Part shown: piece after piece, positions 1 to 7,850 of the stretch
How the letters are laid out: every line of letters begins with the position of its first letter
How positions within the stretch are numbered: the first letter of the stretch is position 1
From: JADZEM01 sp046328125
Lineage (GTDB): Bacteria > Chloroflexota > UBA6077 > JACCZL01
Assembly: GCA_046328125.1 (NCBI GenBank)
Contig: JAXLXF010000018.1
Span: 62,001-126,000 of the forward strand
Direction of reading: 5' to 3'
Length of the DNA stretch: 64,000 nt
Notes under the pieces: model-generated
What the model was told of the DNA's origin: nothing
What the model saw: the letters and a program-made list of their open reading frames with translations, nothing else
Database searches by the model: none
Made by a program: the position numbers and the translations under genes

Positions 1-1014
1 GCGGCGGCGCACGACCTCGCCGTCCTGGTACAGCTCCACCACCGCCGTGTCGCGGGCCGGCCCGCCGACGACGGCCAGGATCAAGGCGCTGTCCCCCGCG
101 GCTTTCTGGACGACGTAGAGACCGGGCGCGAGCTCCGTCTTCAGAGTCGCGAGCGTCGCCTCGAACGCCGCCGACTCCGTCCCGAACGCGCCGAACGCGG
201 CGGTGAAGGCGGGAGTGGCCGTCTGTCCATCGCCGATGGTGGTCAGAAACTTCGCCAATGCGGGCACGCCGTGGCGGGCCACCAGGAAATCGACGAAGAG
301 GGTGCTCTGGCCGTAGGCGAGGTTGACCAGGCCGTCCACGCCGGCCCGGCTGAACCGCGCCCGCGTGACAAGGTCCGCCCAGGGGAGCATGCCACGCGTG
401 TGGAGCGCCGATGCGACGGCCGCTCGGTCAAGCTGACGACCGAGCGCGGCCTCGGCGGGAGCGTGCCGGTCGATCACCCGCATCGAGATCCAGCTGGCGT
501 ACCCCTCGTTGAACCACTGCGGCAGCGCCCGCCGCTGCGTCGCCTCGCGGACTGCCAGGTGGGCCAGCTCGTGAGCGAATCCGAAGAGGGCGCTCGCCGG
601 ACTCGCGACGTTTGGGGCGCTGAAGAAGACCAGCATCCTGCCATCGCGCTCGATGGTGTAGCCGCCGATCTCCTCGGCGATAAGATCGAGCGGCACCCTG
701 GCGACCTCGGACAAAGCCAGACGGAAGCGGGCGTCGTCTGCCATGACGTACGCCACGATGGGCGTCGTGAAGCGCGGCAGGCCGGTCGCTTCCGGCACCT
801 CCACGAGTCCCTGGCGGATCGCGTCGCTGGCCGACTTGACGGTGTCGGCATCGACGTCTGGATCGTAGAAGAGCGTGACGCCGTCAACCGTCGTGCGCTG
901 GAGCGCGACGCCTCCGACGACGGGCTCGCCGGCCTGCTGAGCGAGCACGGCTCGGGCCGGCAGGAACGAAGCCACGGCCAGCATCACGAGCATCACGACG
1001 CGTCCGACCAGCAC
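1..1014 (-). CDS. Secreted HExxH metallopeptidase (MA-like), 3' end outside window
   Basis: The reading frame runs off the left edge, so the C-terminus is missing. The GTG start at 1014 is preceded by GGAGG at 1021-1025, six bases away. The first ~26 residues form a signal peptide (hydrophobic core VVMLVMLAVASFLPA, then an AxA-type site near AVLAQQ). A typical peptidase MA-like domain follows, with the zinc motif HELAH near residue 145 and the downstream FNEGYASW segment, where the third metal ligand (Glu) is expected. Known family members are extracytoplasmic zinc peptidases of unknown substrate. Upstream lies a family-1 repeat array, so a promoter would have to lie within or beyond it. Protease activity is inferred from the motif only. 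Confidence 0.8.
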   Translation of the reverse strand, partial: MLVGRVVMLVMLAVASFLPARAVLAQQAGEPVVGGVALQRTTVDGVTLFYDPDVDADTVKSASDAIRQGLVEVPEATGLPRFTTPIVAYVMADDARFRLALSEVARVPLDLIAEEIGGYTIERDGRMLVFFSAPNVASPASALFGFAHELAHLAVREATQRRALPQWFNEGYASWISMRVIDRHAPAEAALGRQLDRAAVASALHTRGMLPWADLVTRARFSRAGVDGLVNLAYGQSTLFVDFLVARHGVPALAKFLTTIGDGQTATPAFTAAFGAFGTESAAFEATLATLKTELAPGLYVVQKAAGDSALILAVVGGPARDTAVVELYQDGEVVRRR

Positions 1015-1067
1015 GGTTACCCTCCGAGCGTGACCGCCATGGTACTCCGGCGGTCCCGCTCGTCAAC

Positions 1068-1218
1068 GGGCGCAACGAATGGGGGCGCAATGAATGGGGG
1101 CGCAATGAATGGGGGCGCAATGAATTGCGCCCGTACCATGACTGACGCTGTACGGGCGCAATTCATTGCGCCCCAGTGCATTGCGCCCCAACTCATAGCG
1201 CCCCAACTCATTTCGCCC
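1068..1218. repeat. Family-1 nested palindromic repeat array, locus 1
   Basis: A core inverted repeat (GCGCCCGTAC at 1127-1136 and GTACGGGCGC at 1150-1159, 13-base loop) is flanked on each side by about four copies of a 15-base unit containing GGCGCAATGAAT or its complement. The left units read GGGGGCGCAATGAAT; the right units are the complementary type with drift. The array fills the gap between the metallopeptidase and ade genes. Related arrays occur at 31995, 45519, 47237 and 52478. Confidence 0.9.
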
Positions 1219-1224
1219 ATCCAG

Positions 1225-1286
1225 GGGCACCAGCTCACACGCCGACGGGCACCAGCTCACACGCCGACGGGCACCAGCTCCCACGC
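1225..1286. repeat. 22-bp tandem repeat over the 3' end of ade
   Basis: A 22-base unit beginning GGGCACCAGCTCACACG occurs at 1225-1246 and 1247-1268, with a partial third copy at 1269-1286. Read on the minus strand it duplicates the last codons of ade (ELVPVGV) and its stop codon, so the first stop in the second unit ends the gene and the first unit is now non-coding. Confidence 0.85.
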
Positions 1287-2969
1287 TTCCACGTCCACCA
1301 GGCCACGGTCGGTCAGCTTGAGGGCCGGGATCACCGAGAGCGCCAGGAACGAGAGCACCATGAACGGCCGCCAGACCGTGCAGCCGAGCGCGCCAGCCGC
1401 CGCCTCGACGGCCTCCAGGCGCATGGCGACATCCTCGAAGGGCAGGTCGGACATCAGGCCGCCGATCGGCAGCGGCAGGCGGGCCAGCACCTGGCCGTCC
1501 CTGACCACCGCGAGACCGCCGCGCTGCTCCACCACCGCGCGTACTGCAGCGATCATGTCGGCGTCCGTGGCGCCGACCACGCCGATGTTGTGGGCGTCGT
1601 GCGCGACCGACGACGCCAGTGCGCCAGCCGTCATCCCGAACCCCTTCACCAGCCCGACCCCAACGTCGCCGGTCGCGCGGTGGCGCTCGACCACGGCGAA
1701 CTTGAGGAGATCGCGCGACGGGTCCGAGATGATTTTGCCGTCCCGGACCGTCGGCTCCTCGACGAGATGCCGCGTCACGATCTGGCGCGGCACCACGCCG
1801 ATCACCCGACACTTGCTGCCAGTGGACGGAATCACCAGGCTGCTCTCGTCCAACGGCCCGATGTGGACCGTGTCGAGCGCCGCCGAGTAGTCGAACGGGG
1901 CCGGGCGGAACTGGGGAGCGCCGTCGCGCGCCACGACGCGACCGTCCTTCAGGACGAGCTTCGCCTGGAGCTGCTGGAGATCGTCGGCGACGATCAGGTC
2001 GGCGCGGTAGCCGGGGGCGATGGCCCCGACCTGCCGCAGCTTGAACCGCTCGGCCGGGTTGATGGTCGCCATCGCGATGGCCGAGACCGGGTCCAGCCCC
2101 TCCGAGATCGCGAGCCTGACGGCGTGATCGAGATGACCCTGGTCGCGCAGGTCGTTCGGGGCGCGGTCGTCGGTCACGAGCAGCGCCCGTCGCGCCCGCA
2201 GCCGCCGCACGACCGGCAGCAGCTCGCGGAGGTTGTGCTCGGTGGAGCCCTCGCGGACCATCAGCCAGAGCCCGAGCCGCAGCTTCTCCTCGGCCTCCTC
2301 GGCGCGGGTCGTCTCGTGGTCGCTCTCGATGCCGGCGGCGACGTAGGCGCACAGATCCTTGCCGCTGACGCCCGGCGCGTGGCCGTCGATCGGGACGCCG
2401 CGCCGCAATCCGAGCTCGGCCTTCGCCAGCACGGCCGGGTCGCCGGCCAGCACACCTGGGAAGTTCATCAGCTCGGCGATGCCGACCACGCGCGGCTCGT
2501 CCAGGAGGGGATCCATGTCGGCGGCGGTCAGCACAAAGCCGCCATTCTCCATCTCCGAGGCCGGCACGCACGACGGGATGTTGACGAAGAAGTTGAGCGG
2601 CAGGCCATCCGTCGCGGCGAGCAGCATCCTGATGCCCGGCGCGCCGAGCACGTTGCCGATCTCGTGCGGGTCCACCACGACGCTGGTCGTGCCGTGTGGC
2701 ACGACGGCGCGGGCGAACTCGCCGGCCGAGAGCATCGTGCTCTCGACGTGCAGGTGGCCGTCGATCAGGCCGGGCAGCAGGTGGGCGCCAGCCAGGTCGA
2801 TCTCGTTCGGACCACGATACTCCCCCACGCCGACGACGTACCCCTCGTGGATCGCCACGTCGGCAGGATAGATCTCGTTGGTCAGGACGTTGACGACTCG
2901 CGCGTGCTTCAGCACGAGATCCGGTGCCATCCGCCCCCGAGCGGCCATGATCCGATCGCGCAACGCCAT
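1257..2969 (-). CDS. ade: Adenine deaminase
   Basis: Hydrolytic deamination of adenine to hypoxanthine and ammonia in purine salvage; cytoplasmic, amidohydrolase superfamily, binuclear metal centre. The 570-residue length fits the bacterial Ade family. Visible signatures are GLIDGHLHVEST near residues 67-78 (metal-binding HxH), DPHEIGNV near 100, HDAHNIGVVG in the C-terminal third and SFLALSVIPALKLTDRG near the end, all typical of Ade rather than of adenosine deaminase. The start at 2969 (ATG) gives the usual short N-terminal extension before the composite beta domain. It is a single gene; its 3' end is tandemly duplicated and abuts a family-1 repeat. Confidence 0.95.
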   Translation of the reverse strand: MALRDRIMAARGRMAPDLVLKHARVVNVLTNEIYPADVAIHEGYVVGVGEYRGPNEIDLAGAHLLPGLIDGHLHVESTMLSAGEFARAVVPHGTTSVVVDPHEIGNVLGAPGIRMLLAATDGLPLNFFVNIPSCVPASEMENGGFVLTAADMDPLLDEPRVVGIAELMNFPGVLAGDPAVLAKAELGLRRGVPIDGHAPGVSGKDLCAYVAAGIESDHETTRAEEAEEKLRLGLWLMVREGSTEHNLRELLPVVRRLRARRALLVTDDRAPNDLRDQGHLDHAVRLAISEGLDPVSAIAMATINPAERFKLRQVGAIAPGYRADLIVADDLQQLQAKLVLKDGRVVARDGAPQFRPAPFDYSAALDTVHIGPLDESSLVIPSTGSKCRVIGVVPRQIVTRHLVEEPTVRDGKIISDPSRDLLKFAVVERHRATGDVGVGLVKGFGMTAGALASSVAHDAHNIGVVGATDADMIAAVRAVVEQRGGLAVVRDGQVLARLPLPIGGLMSDLPFEDVAMRLEAVEAAAGALGCTVWRPFMVLSFLALSVIPALKLTDRGLVDVEAWELVPVGV

Positions 2970-3090
2970 CGACGACAGCCTCCCGCGCGCCGACTGACCG
3001 CCGCCATGGCGCGCTCTCGCTTTCGATCAGCATACCGAATCAGGCTGGCACGCACTGTGCTTTAGGGATCGGTCGAGGAGGTTCTCTCGG

Positions 3091-3165
3091 ATGTACTCGA
3101 TCCTGTCCATCATCGGTGCAATCGTCGTCATCATCGTCGTGCTGCGTGTCATCGGGCTCGCCTGA
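3091..3165 (+). CDS. 24-residue hydrophobic membrane peptide
   Basis: ATG at 3091 is preceded by GAGGAGG at 3075-3081 with good spacing. The product is almost entirely one membrane segment (starts MYSILSIIGAIVVIIVV) and stops at 3163-3165. It lies 14 bases upstream of the next small membrane-protein gene, which also has its own purine-rich site. It resembles the very short lmo0937-type membrane proteins but is half their size. It is coding if the strong ribosome site is used; function unknown. Confidence 0.55.
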   Translation: MYSILSIIGAIVVIIVVLRVIGLA

Positions 3166-3179
3166 GAGGGAAGACGATC

Positions 3180-3473
3180 ATGTCGCAGATCAACGTCAAC
3201 AGTCCGACCCCCGTAGACGATGGGGAGCGCGCAACGTCTGCCGGCTTCGGAATGATCGCGGTGATCCTGGCGATCATCGTCGCGGTGGTCGTGGTCTGGC
3301 TCCTGTTCGCCGGCCTGTTCTCCGGCCCGAGCTCCAGCACCACCAGCGTCAACGTGAGCCCGCCGGCCCAGAGCCAGCCAGCCCAGAAGGACTCACCCAG
3401 CGTCAACATCAACGTGCCCAAGGTCGAGGTGAACCCGCCGGCCCAGCAGCCGGCCGCCCCGGCGAAGCCCTGA
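3180..3473 (+). CDS. Small single-pass membrane protein
   Basis: The 97-residue product has a polar N-terminus, one strong membrane helix near residues 23-48 (FGMIAVILAIIVAVVVVWLL) and a C-terminal tail rich in Pro, Gln, Ser and Val with repeated VNV and INV patches. The tail is probably extracytoplasmic and disordered. It follows the 24-residue peptide by 14 bases and is probably co-transcribed with it. GAGGGAAG precedes the ATG. No known family is recognised. A strong hairpin about 45 bases after the stop probably ends the transcript. Confidence 0.7.
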   Translation: MSQINVNSPTPVDDGERATSAGFGMIAVILAIIVAVVVVWLLFAGLFSGPSSSTTSVNVSPPAQSQPAQKDSPSVNINVPKVEVNPPAQQPAAPAKP

Positions 3474-3516
3474 GGAGCTGAGACCGGCGAGCGAGCCAGA
3501 TCGACCGTAGAAGCGA

Positions 3517-3552
3517 CGCGCGAGGCCATCCCTCAGGGGGTGGCCTCGCGCG
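3517..3552 (+). terminator. Strong 16-bp hairpin, terminator-like
   Basis: Positions 3517-3532 pair with 3537-3552 (CGCGCGAGGCCA against TGGCCTCGCGCG, then TCCC with GGGG) around a TCAG loop. Only a short TTG follows, so this is not a classic T-tract terminator. It probably ends the small-membrane-protein transcript. Confidence 0.6.
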
Positions 3553-3708
3553 TTGTCACGCCCAGAAGGCGTGGTCCAGGCGCTTGACTTGACGCGCTTT
3601 TGCGTCACTAACGGTGCTTCATTGGGAAATGCGCACGTCGGCATCATGCCCGGCGTTATGTAGGTTGAGACCTTCACCTCCTCCATGAGGGGCGGACACG
3701 AGACGACC

Positions 3709-5181
3709 ATGAAACGTTCACCGCGCGCCGGGTTCGCCGTCCTGCTCTCCGTTTTGATGGCGCTCGCGATCGCCCTGAGCGCCTGCAGCTCGCCGGGTGA
3801 AGGCGAGCAGTCGCCACCGGCCGACGCCACCGCGAAGCAGGCCGATTCCAGCCAGACGGTTGCCGGCGCCGAGGACGCGGACGCGCCGGCCTCGTCCGAG
3901 AACCGGGCGCCCCGCCCAGCGGCGGTGATCGAGCCGACCACCCCGCCAGCTCGCGGCGCGGCAGCCACGAACGCGGCGCCGGAGCCGACGCAGCGGGCTG
4001 GCACCGCTCCTGATGCGGCCGCCGCGCCGACAAGCGATCCCACCATCCAGCACGGCCCGGTGCCACAGCAGGTGAGTGTCCCGAAGCCAAACGTCAACGG
4101 TCCAACCGGGGGCAGCGGCATGGTGCTTCCTGGCCCAACCGCCACGCCGAGCACCCTCCGCCCGACGACCGCCGCGACGTTCGTGGTCACCAACACGTTA
4201 GGGCGCGGCATGGCGATCAAATCGACGCCGGCCTCGCGGGATCCTGGAAAGGCGTGGCCGGACGGCACGAAGATGTTCGGTCTGGGCGCCGAGCAGGACG
4301 CCTACGGCTGGACCTGGCGCTGGGTCCGCGACCCTGACGGCAACACCGGCTGGATGCCGTCCAACTATCTCGTGCAGGACGACGCCAGCGCGGCAGCGGG
4401 CGCCGCCACAAACCCAACGCCGGGCGCCGGGGCAACCGCGCCGGCGGCTGGCAATACCGCCCCTGCCGGGCTTGCGGCTCCGGCCCCGCCGCCGACCCAG
4501 ATCATCGTGCCGGAGCCCGTGTTGCCCACGCCGACGATGCCAGCCCCGACCAGTGTGCCGGCGGCCACGTCGAATGCCGGCGCGGCAGTCACCCCGGGCA
4601 CAGCGCAGGCATCCCAGGCCGCGACCGTAACGACGCGGCTCGTCGGCGGCACGGCTTCGGGCGACGCCCAGCCGACCCAGCGGCAGCCCGGCGCCGCCGC
4701 GCGCATCGCCGGGACGGTCGTGGTCCCGGCCACCGCCGCCGCCCCAACGGCCACCCCCCAACCCCAGCAGCCACCCCAGCAGCAGGCGCCATCACAGCCG
4801 CAAGCCGTGAGCTGGGCCGTCGCGTTCGACAAGATCGAGGTGACCGACCTGCGCGTGGTCTCGAACGAGGCCGGCGTCAGCCGCCCGCAGATCCCAAGCG
4901 GCCAGTTCCAGCGCGTCTACTTCCGCATCCAGAACCGGCAGAAGCAGACCAGCCCCCTGACCAGCAGCGCATTCTCGCTGACCGACGACCGTGGCCGCAC
5001 CTACACGTCCGACTTCCAGCTGTGGCAGATCCAGCCGGACGGCAGCGCCGCCTCCTTCAGCGGGGCGAGCGTAGCGCCGGGCGGGACGGTCGGCCTGTAC
5101 CTGACGTTCGACGTGGCGACCGACGCCACCGGGCTGGTGCTCCACACCAGAGGCGGCAACGACGTCAAAGTCGAGGAGTGA
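3709..5181 (+). CDS. SH3b and DUF4352-like lipoprotein
   Basis: The protein has 490 residues from ATG 3709; an ATG eight codons upstream (3685) is also possible. The N-terminus is a lipoprotein signal with lipobox LSAC near residue 27. A long Ala/Pro/Thr-rich linker is followed by an SH3-like segment near residues 160-225 (VVTNTLGRGMAIKSTP to WMPSNYLV), a second low-complexity linker, and a C-terminal beta-rich domain of about 120 residues (WAVAFDKIEVTDLRVVSNEA onward) that resembles DUF4352 and ends KVEE. The layout fits a surface lipoprotein that binds wall polymer or a partner. No enzyme motif is seen. Monocistronic, with a near-palindromic gap upstream. Confidence 0.8.
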   Translation: MKRSPRAGFAVLLSVLMALAIALSACSSPGEGEQSPPADATAKQADSSQTVAGAEDADAPASSENRAPRPAAVIEPTTPPARGAAATNAAPEPTQRAGTAPDAAAAPTSDPTIQHGPVPQQVSVPKPNVNGPTGGSGMVLPGPTATPSTLRPTTAATFVVTNTLGRGMAIKSTPASRDPGKAWPDGTKMFGLGAEQDAYGWTWRWVRDPDGNTGWMPSNYLVQDDASAAAGAATNPTPGAGATAPAAGNTAPAGLAAPAPPPTQIIVPEPVLPTPTMPAPTSVPAATSNAGAAVTPGTAQASQAATVTTRLVGGTASGDAQPTQRQPGAAARIAGTVVVPATAAAPTATPQPQQPPQQQAPSQPQAVSWAVAFDKIEVTDLRVVSNEAGVSRPQIPSGQFQRVYFRIQNRQKQTSPLTSSAFSLTDDRGRTYTSDFQLWQIQPDGSAASFSGASVAPGGTVGLYLTFDVATDATGLVLHTRGGNDVKVEE

Positions 5182-5229
5182 CGAGCTCGCGCCTCCTCTC
5201 CTCAGTGAACCAGGAGGCGCGGGGACCGG

Positions 5230-6027
5230 TCACGAGGTCGGGCTGATCCCGGCTGCGACGGCCCGGACCTGGGCCAGGTTCGCCGCGCAGCCGGCCCGCA
5301 TGCCGGCCACGTCGCCCAAGAGCGAGATGATTCGGAATCCCTGACGCACCCGTTCGCCGGCCATCGCGCCGTCGGTGGTGAACAGCCCTGGCCCCTTACC
5401 GTGGCGCTGGGCGGCGGACAGCACCCGCGAGGCGGCATCCTCGACGCGCGGGTCCATCGGCGTGCTGTCCGGGACCGGGCGCGGCGCGAGGCCGAACGAG
5501 AGCGAGAAATCGTTGGTACCGATCAGGCAGCCGTCCACGCCGTCCACAGCCAGGATCTCGTCGGCGTTCTCGATGCCCTCGGCGGTTTCGATCATGACGA
5601 CCAGCATCAGCTCGCGCTCGGCCTCCGCGAAGTAGTCGGAGCCGCCGTACAACGCCCCGCGAATCGGTCCCCAGGAGCGGTCACCCTTCGGCGGGTAGCG
5701 CATCGCCCGCACGGCGGCCTCGGCCTCGCGGGCGTTGTTGATGAGCGGCACCACCACGCCGTACGCCCCGAGGTCGAGCACGCGCTGGATCAGCGGGCCG
5801 TCGTTCGAGACGACGCGGACCCAGGGGATCGTCGGGGTGGCGCTGACGGCAGTCAGCAGCGCGCCGATATTGCCGAGGTTGTTCTCGCCGTGCTGCAAGT
5901 CGAGCAAGAGCCAGTCGTACCCCATGTGGCCCAGCGTCTCGGCCACGAGCGGGCTGGCCGCCGAGACGCTGGCCCCGAGGATCGGCAGGCCGGCCTGGAG
6001 CTTCCGCTTCGCGGTGTTCGGTCGCAT
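5230..6027 (-). CDS. HpcH/HpaI-family aldolase
   Basis: A class II, metal-dependent aldolase of the HpcH/HpaI family (4-hydroxy-2-oxoheptanedioate or 2-keto-3-deoxy sugar acid aldolase type) that cleaves 2-keto acids to pyruvate and an aldehyde. The 265 residues form one TIM-barrel domain. Signatures are LLLDLQHGENN near residue 45, GVVVPLINNAREAE near 92, the metal-binding IETAEGIENADEI near 150 and GTNDFSLSFGL near 172. ATG 6027 has GGAGGGG six bases upstream and is preferred to the in-frame GTG at 6039. It is divergent from the SDR gene across a shared promoter region, suggesting one catabolic pathway. The exact substrate cannot be read from sequence. Confidence 0.88.
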   Translation of the reverse strand: MRPNTAKRKLQAGLPILGASVSAASPLVAETLGHMGYDWLLLDLQHGENNLGNIGALLTAVSATPTIPWVRVVSNDGPLIQRVLDLGAYGVVVPLINNAREAEAAVRAMRYPPKGDRSWGPIRGALYGGSDYFAEAERELMLVVMIETAEGIENADEILAVDGVDGCLIGTNDFSLSFGLAPRPVPDSTPMDPRVEDAASRVLSAAQRHGKGPGLFTTDGAMAGERVRQGFRIISLLGDVAGMRAGCAANLAQVRAVAAGISPTS

Positions 6028-6090
6028 GGTCCCCTCCACGTCGAAAGGTCCGGTTCTGATGCTGAGGCGAGATCGTACAGGACAGCACGT

Positions 6091-6120
6091 GTAGACATCT
6101 GACGATAGATCGAATATGAT
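6091..6120 (+). promoter_or_regulatory. Promoter of the SDR gene with putative GntR operator
   Basis: TAGACA at 6092-6097 and TATGAT at 6115-6120 are 17 bases apart, a good sigma70-type promoter for the SDR gene. The 11-mer GTAGACATCTGAC-type sequence at 6091-6103 overlaps the -35 box and recurs almost exactly at 11537-11549, before the aminotransferase of the same cluster. Its core TGTAGACA is nearly palindromic, as expected for an FCD-type GntR operator. That the regulator at 7000 binds it is inference. Confidence 0.55.
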
Positions 6121-6176
6121 ATGCCGCGATAGGCGATGGGGCCAGCACGACGGTGTAGCCCCGCGCGGAGGTTCGC

Positions 6177-6968
6177 GTGACTGGTGGCTCTACGCGTTTC
6201 GTCGGCCTGGAGCTGTTTCGCCTCGACGGGCGCGTCGCCTTGATTACGGGTGGCGGCGGCGCGATCGGGACGGCTATGGCTGGCGGGCTCGCCTCGGTGG
6301 GGGCAGCTATCGCGATCGTGGACCGCAACCTGGAGGCCGCCGAGGGGACCGTCGCCGCCCTTCGCGACGCCGGCGCGGACGCCATCGCCGTTCAGGCGGA
6401 CGTCACCTCTGAGGACGAGGTCCGGCAGGCCGTCAAGACGACCGCCGACCGCTGGGGACGGCTGGACGTGCTGGTCAACGGCGCCGGCATTGGCGCGCGC
6501 CACCCCGCCGAGGGCTACCCGTTGGAGCGCTGGCAGGCGGTCCTGGACATCAACCTGACCGGCACGTTCCTGTTCTGCCGCGAGGCCGGCCAGGTGATGC
6601 TAGACGCCGGCCAGGGCAGCATCATCAACATCGCGTCGATTGCCGGGCTGGTCGGCTACAACGGCAACCCGGCCTACCTCGCCAGCAAGGGCGGCGTCGT
6701 GCAGCTGACTCGCGCGCTGGCCGTCGAGTGGGCCACCCGCGGCGTGCGGGTGAACGCCATCGCGCCGGGCGTGATCGACACCCAGATGATCGCCGGCGCC
6801 GTCGAGAACGATCCCGACTTCTACCGCGCCTTCAAGCTGAAGCACCCTCAGAATCGGTTCGGCTCCACCGAGGAGCTGGTCGGGCCGGCCCTGTTCCTGG
6901 CCTCGGACGCGGCGTCGTTCGTCACCGGGCACATCCTCGCGGTCGACGGCGGCTACGTCGCCCAGTAA
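6177..6968 (+). CDS. SDR-family oxidoreductase
   Basis: Short-chain dehydrogenase of classical size (263 residues), NAD(P)-dependent and cytoplasmic. The cofactor loop TGGGGAIG lies near residues 24-31, NGAG near 101, the catalytic Ser in NIASIAG near 153 and the Tyr-Lys pair in YLASK near 166-170; the C-terminal HILAVDGGY signature is present. GTG 6177 is preceded by GGAGG seven bases upstream. It begins an apparent co-directional set: regulator, solute-binding protein, permeases, aminotransferase. The substrate is probably a sugar, polyol or hydroxy acid handled by the neighbouring aldolase and transporter. Confidence 0.9.
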   Translation: MTGGSTRFVGLELFRLDGRVALITGGGGAIGTAMAGGLASVGAAIAIVDRNLEAAEGTVAALRDAGADAIAVQADVTSEDEVRQAVKTTADRWGRLDVLVNGAGIGARHPAEGYPLERWQAVLDINLTGTFLFCREAGQVMLDAGQGSIINIASIAGLVGYNGNPAYLASKGGVVQLTRALAVEWATRGVRVNAIAPGVIDTQMIAGAVENDPDFYRAFKLKHPQNRFGSTEELVGPALFLASDAASFVTGHILAVDGGYVAQ

Positions 6969-6999
6969 GCTCAGGCATCACGCTGCCACGATCGCGAAA

Positions 7000-7812
7000 G
7001 TGAGCGCCGACGAGATGCCAGACTCCGTCCCACCCCCACCCCGTCCGGACCGAGCAGGCCACACGGCCAGCGCAGCGGATGAGCCCCGCGTGCTCTCGCT
7101 GCCCAGCCTCGGCGGGCACCCCAAGATCAAGGACGTCATCTACCAGGAGCTGCGCGAGCGGATCGTCTTCGGCGGCTTCTCGCCGGGCGACCGGCTGGTG
7201 GAGGCCGAGCTGGCGGCCCAGTTTGGCGTCAGCAAGACCCCGGTCCGCGAGGCGCTGCTGACGCTGGAAGCCGAAGGGCTGGTCGTGCTGCGCCCGCACC
7301 GGGGCGCCGAGGTCTCGCGGCTGACCGTCCAGGAGTGGAGCGACTTGATCTTCCTGCGCGACACGCTGGAAGTGGGCGCCCTCGACGCGATCGTGACGGC
7401 GATGACGACGGCGCACTTCGCGCAGGCCGAGGCCGCCCTCGGCGAGATGGCCGACGCGTTCGCCGAGCAGAACTACCGGCGCTATCGGCGGGCGCAGCGC
7501 CAGCTGCACTACGTGATCCTCGGCGCGCCGGGCCATCCGTCTTTGCCAGAGGCGGCCGTCCAGTTGAACGACCGGCTGGACCGCTACGGCCGGCTGACGG
7601 TGACCCGCGACCTCGTGCGCTGGGCCGACGACCTCGACATGAACCGCCGTCGCCTGGAGCTGATCCGCCAGCGCGACGTCGCCGCCTACGCCCGCATGAT
7701 CCGAGGCCGACATGCGAACGCCACCCCGATCATCGCGCGGCTCACCGAGCAGGCTGAGGAGGAGAGCGAGCTCGGTCCGCCGCGAGGCAACAGACGTCGC
7801 CTGCCCGGCTAA
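7000..7812 (+). CDS. GntR-family (FCD) transcriptional regulator
   Basis: The protein has up to 270 residues. After a Pro-rich leader, a winged helix-turn-helix occupies residues ~45-105 (VIYQELRERIVFGGFSPGDR, then SKTPVREALLTLEAEGLV), followed by an all-helical FCD effector domain. FadR-type regulators of this class usually sense small acids or sugar acids. It lies 31 bases after the SDR gene and 38 before the solute-binding protein, so it is probably the local regulator of the cluster. The start is either GTG 7000 or ATG 7015; neither has a strong ribosome site. Confidence 0.9.
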   Translation: MSADEMPDSVPPPPRPDRAGHTASAADEPRVLSLPSLGGHPKIKDVIYQELRERIVFGGFSPGDRLVEAELAAQFGVSKTPVREALLTLEAEGLVVLRPHRGAEVSRLTVQEWSDLIFLRDTLEVGALDAIVTAMTTAHFAQAEAALGEMADAFAEQNYRRYRRAQRQLHYVILGAPGHPSLPEAAVQLNDRLDRYGRLTVTRDLVRWADDLDMNRRRLELIRQRDVAAYARMIRGRHANATPIIARLTEQAEEESELGPPRGNRRRLPG

Positions 7813-7850
7813 GGCGAGCCGGGCCATCCTCGACGACGGAGGGAACACTG

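Noticed and set aside
1068..1218. Repeat arrays as a CRISPR array
   Set aside because: Units are 15-18 bases without spacers of 30-40 bases, arranged symmetrically around a palindrome, and there is no cas gene.
1063..3033. A 656-codon frame overlapping ade on the same strand
   Set aside because: The ade frame has all adenine deaminase motifs; the other is Arg/Gly-rich and is extended by the repeat units.
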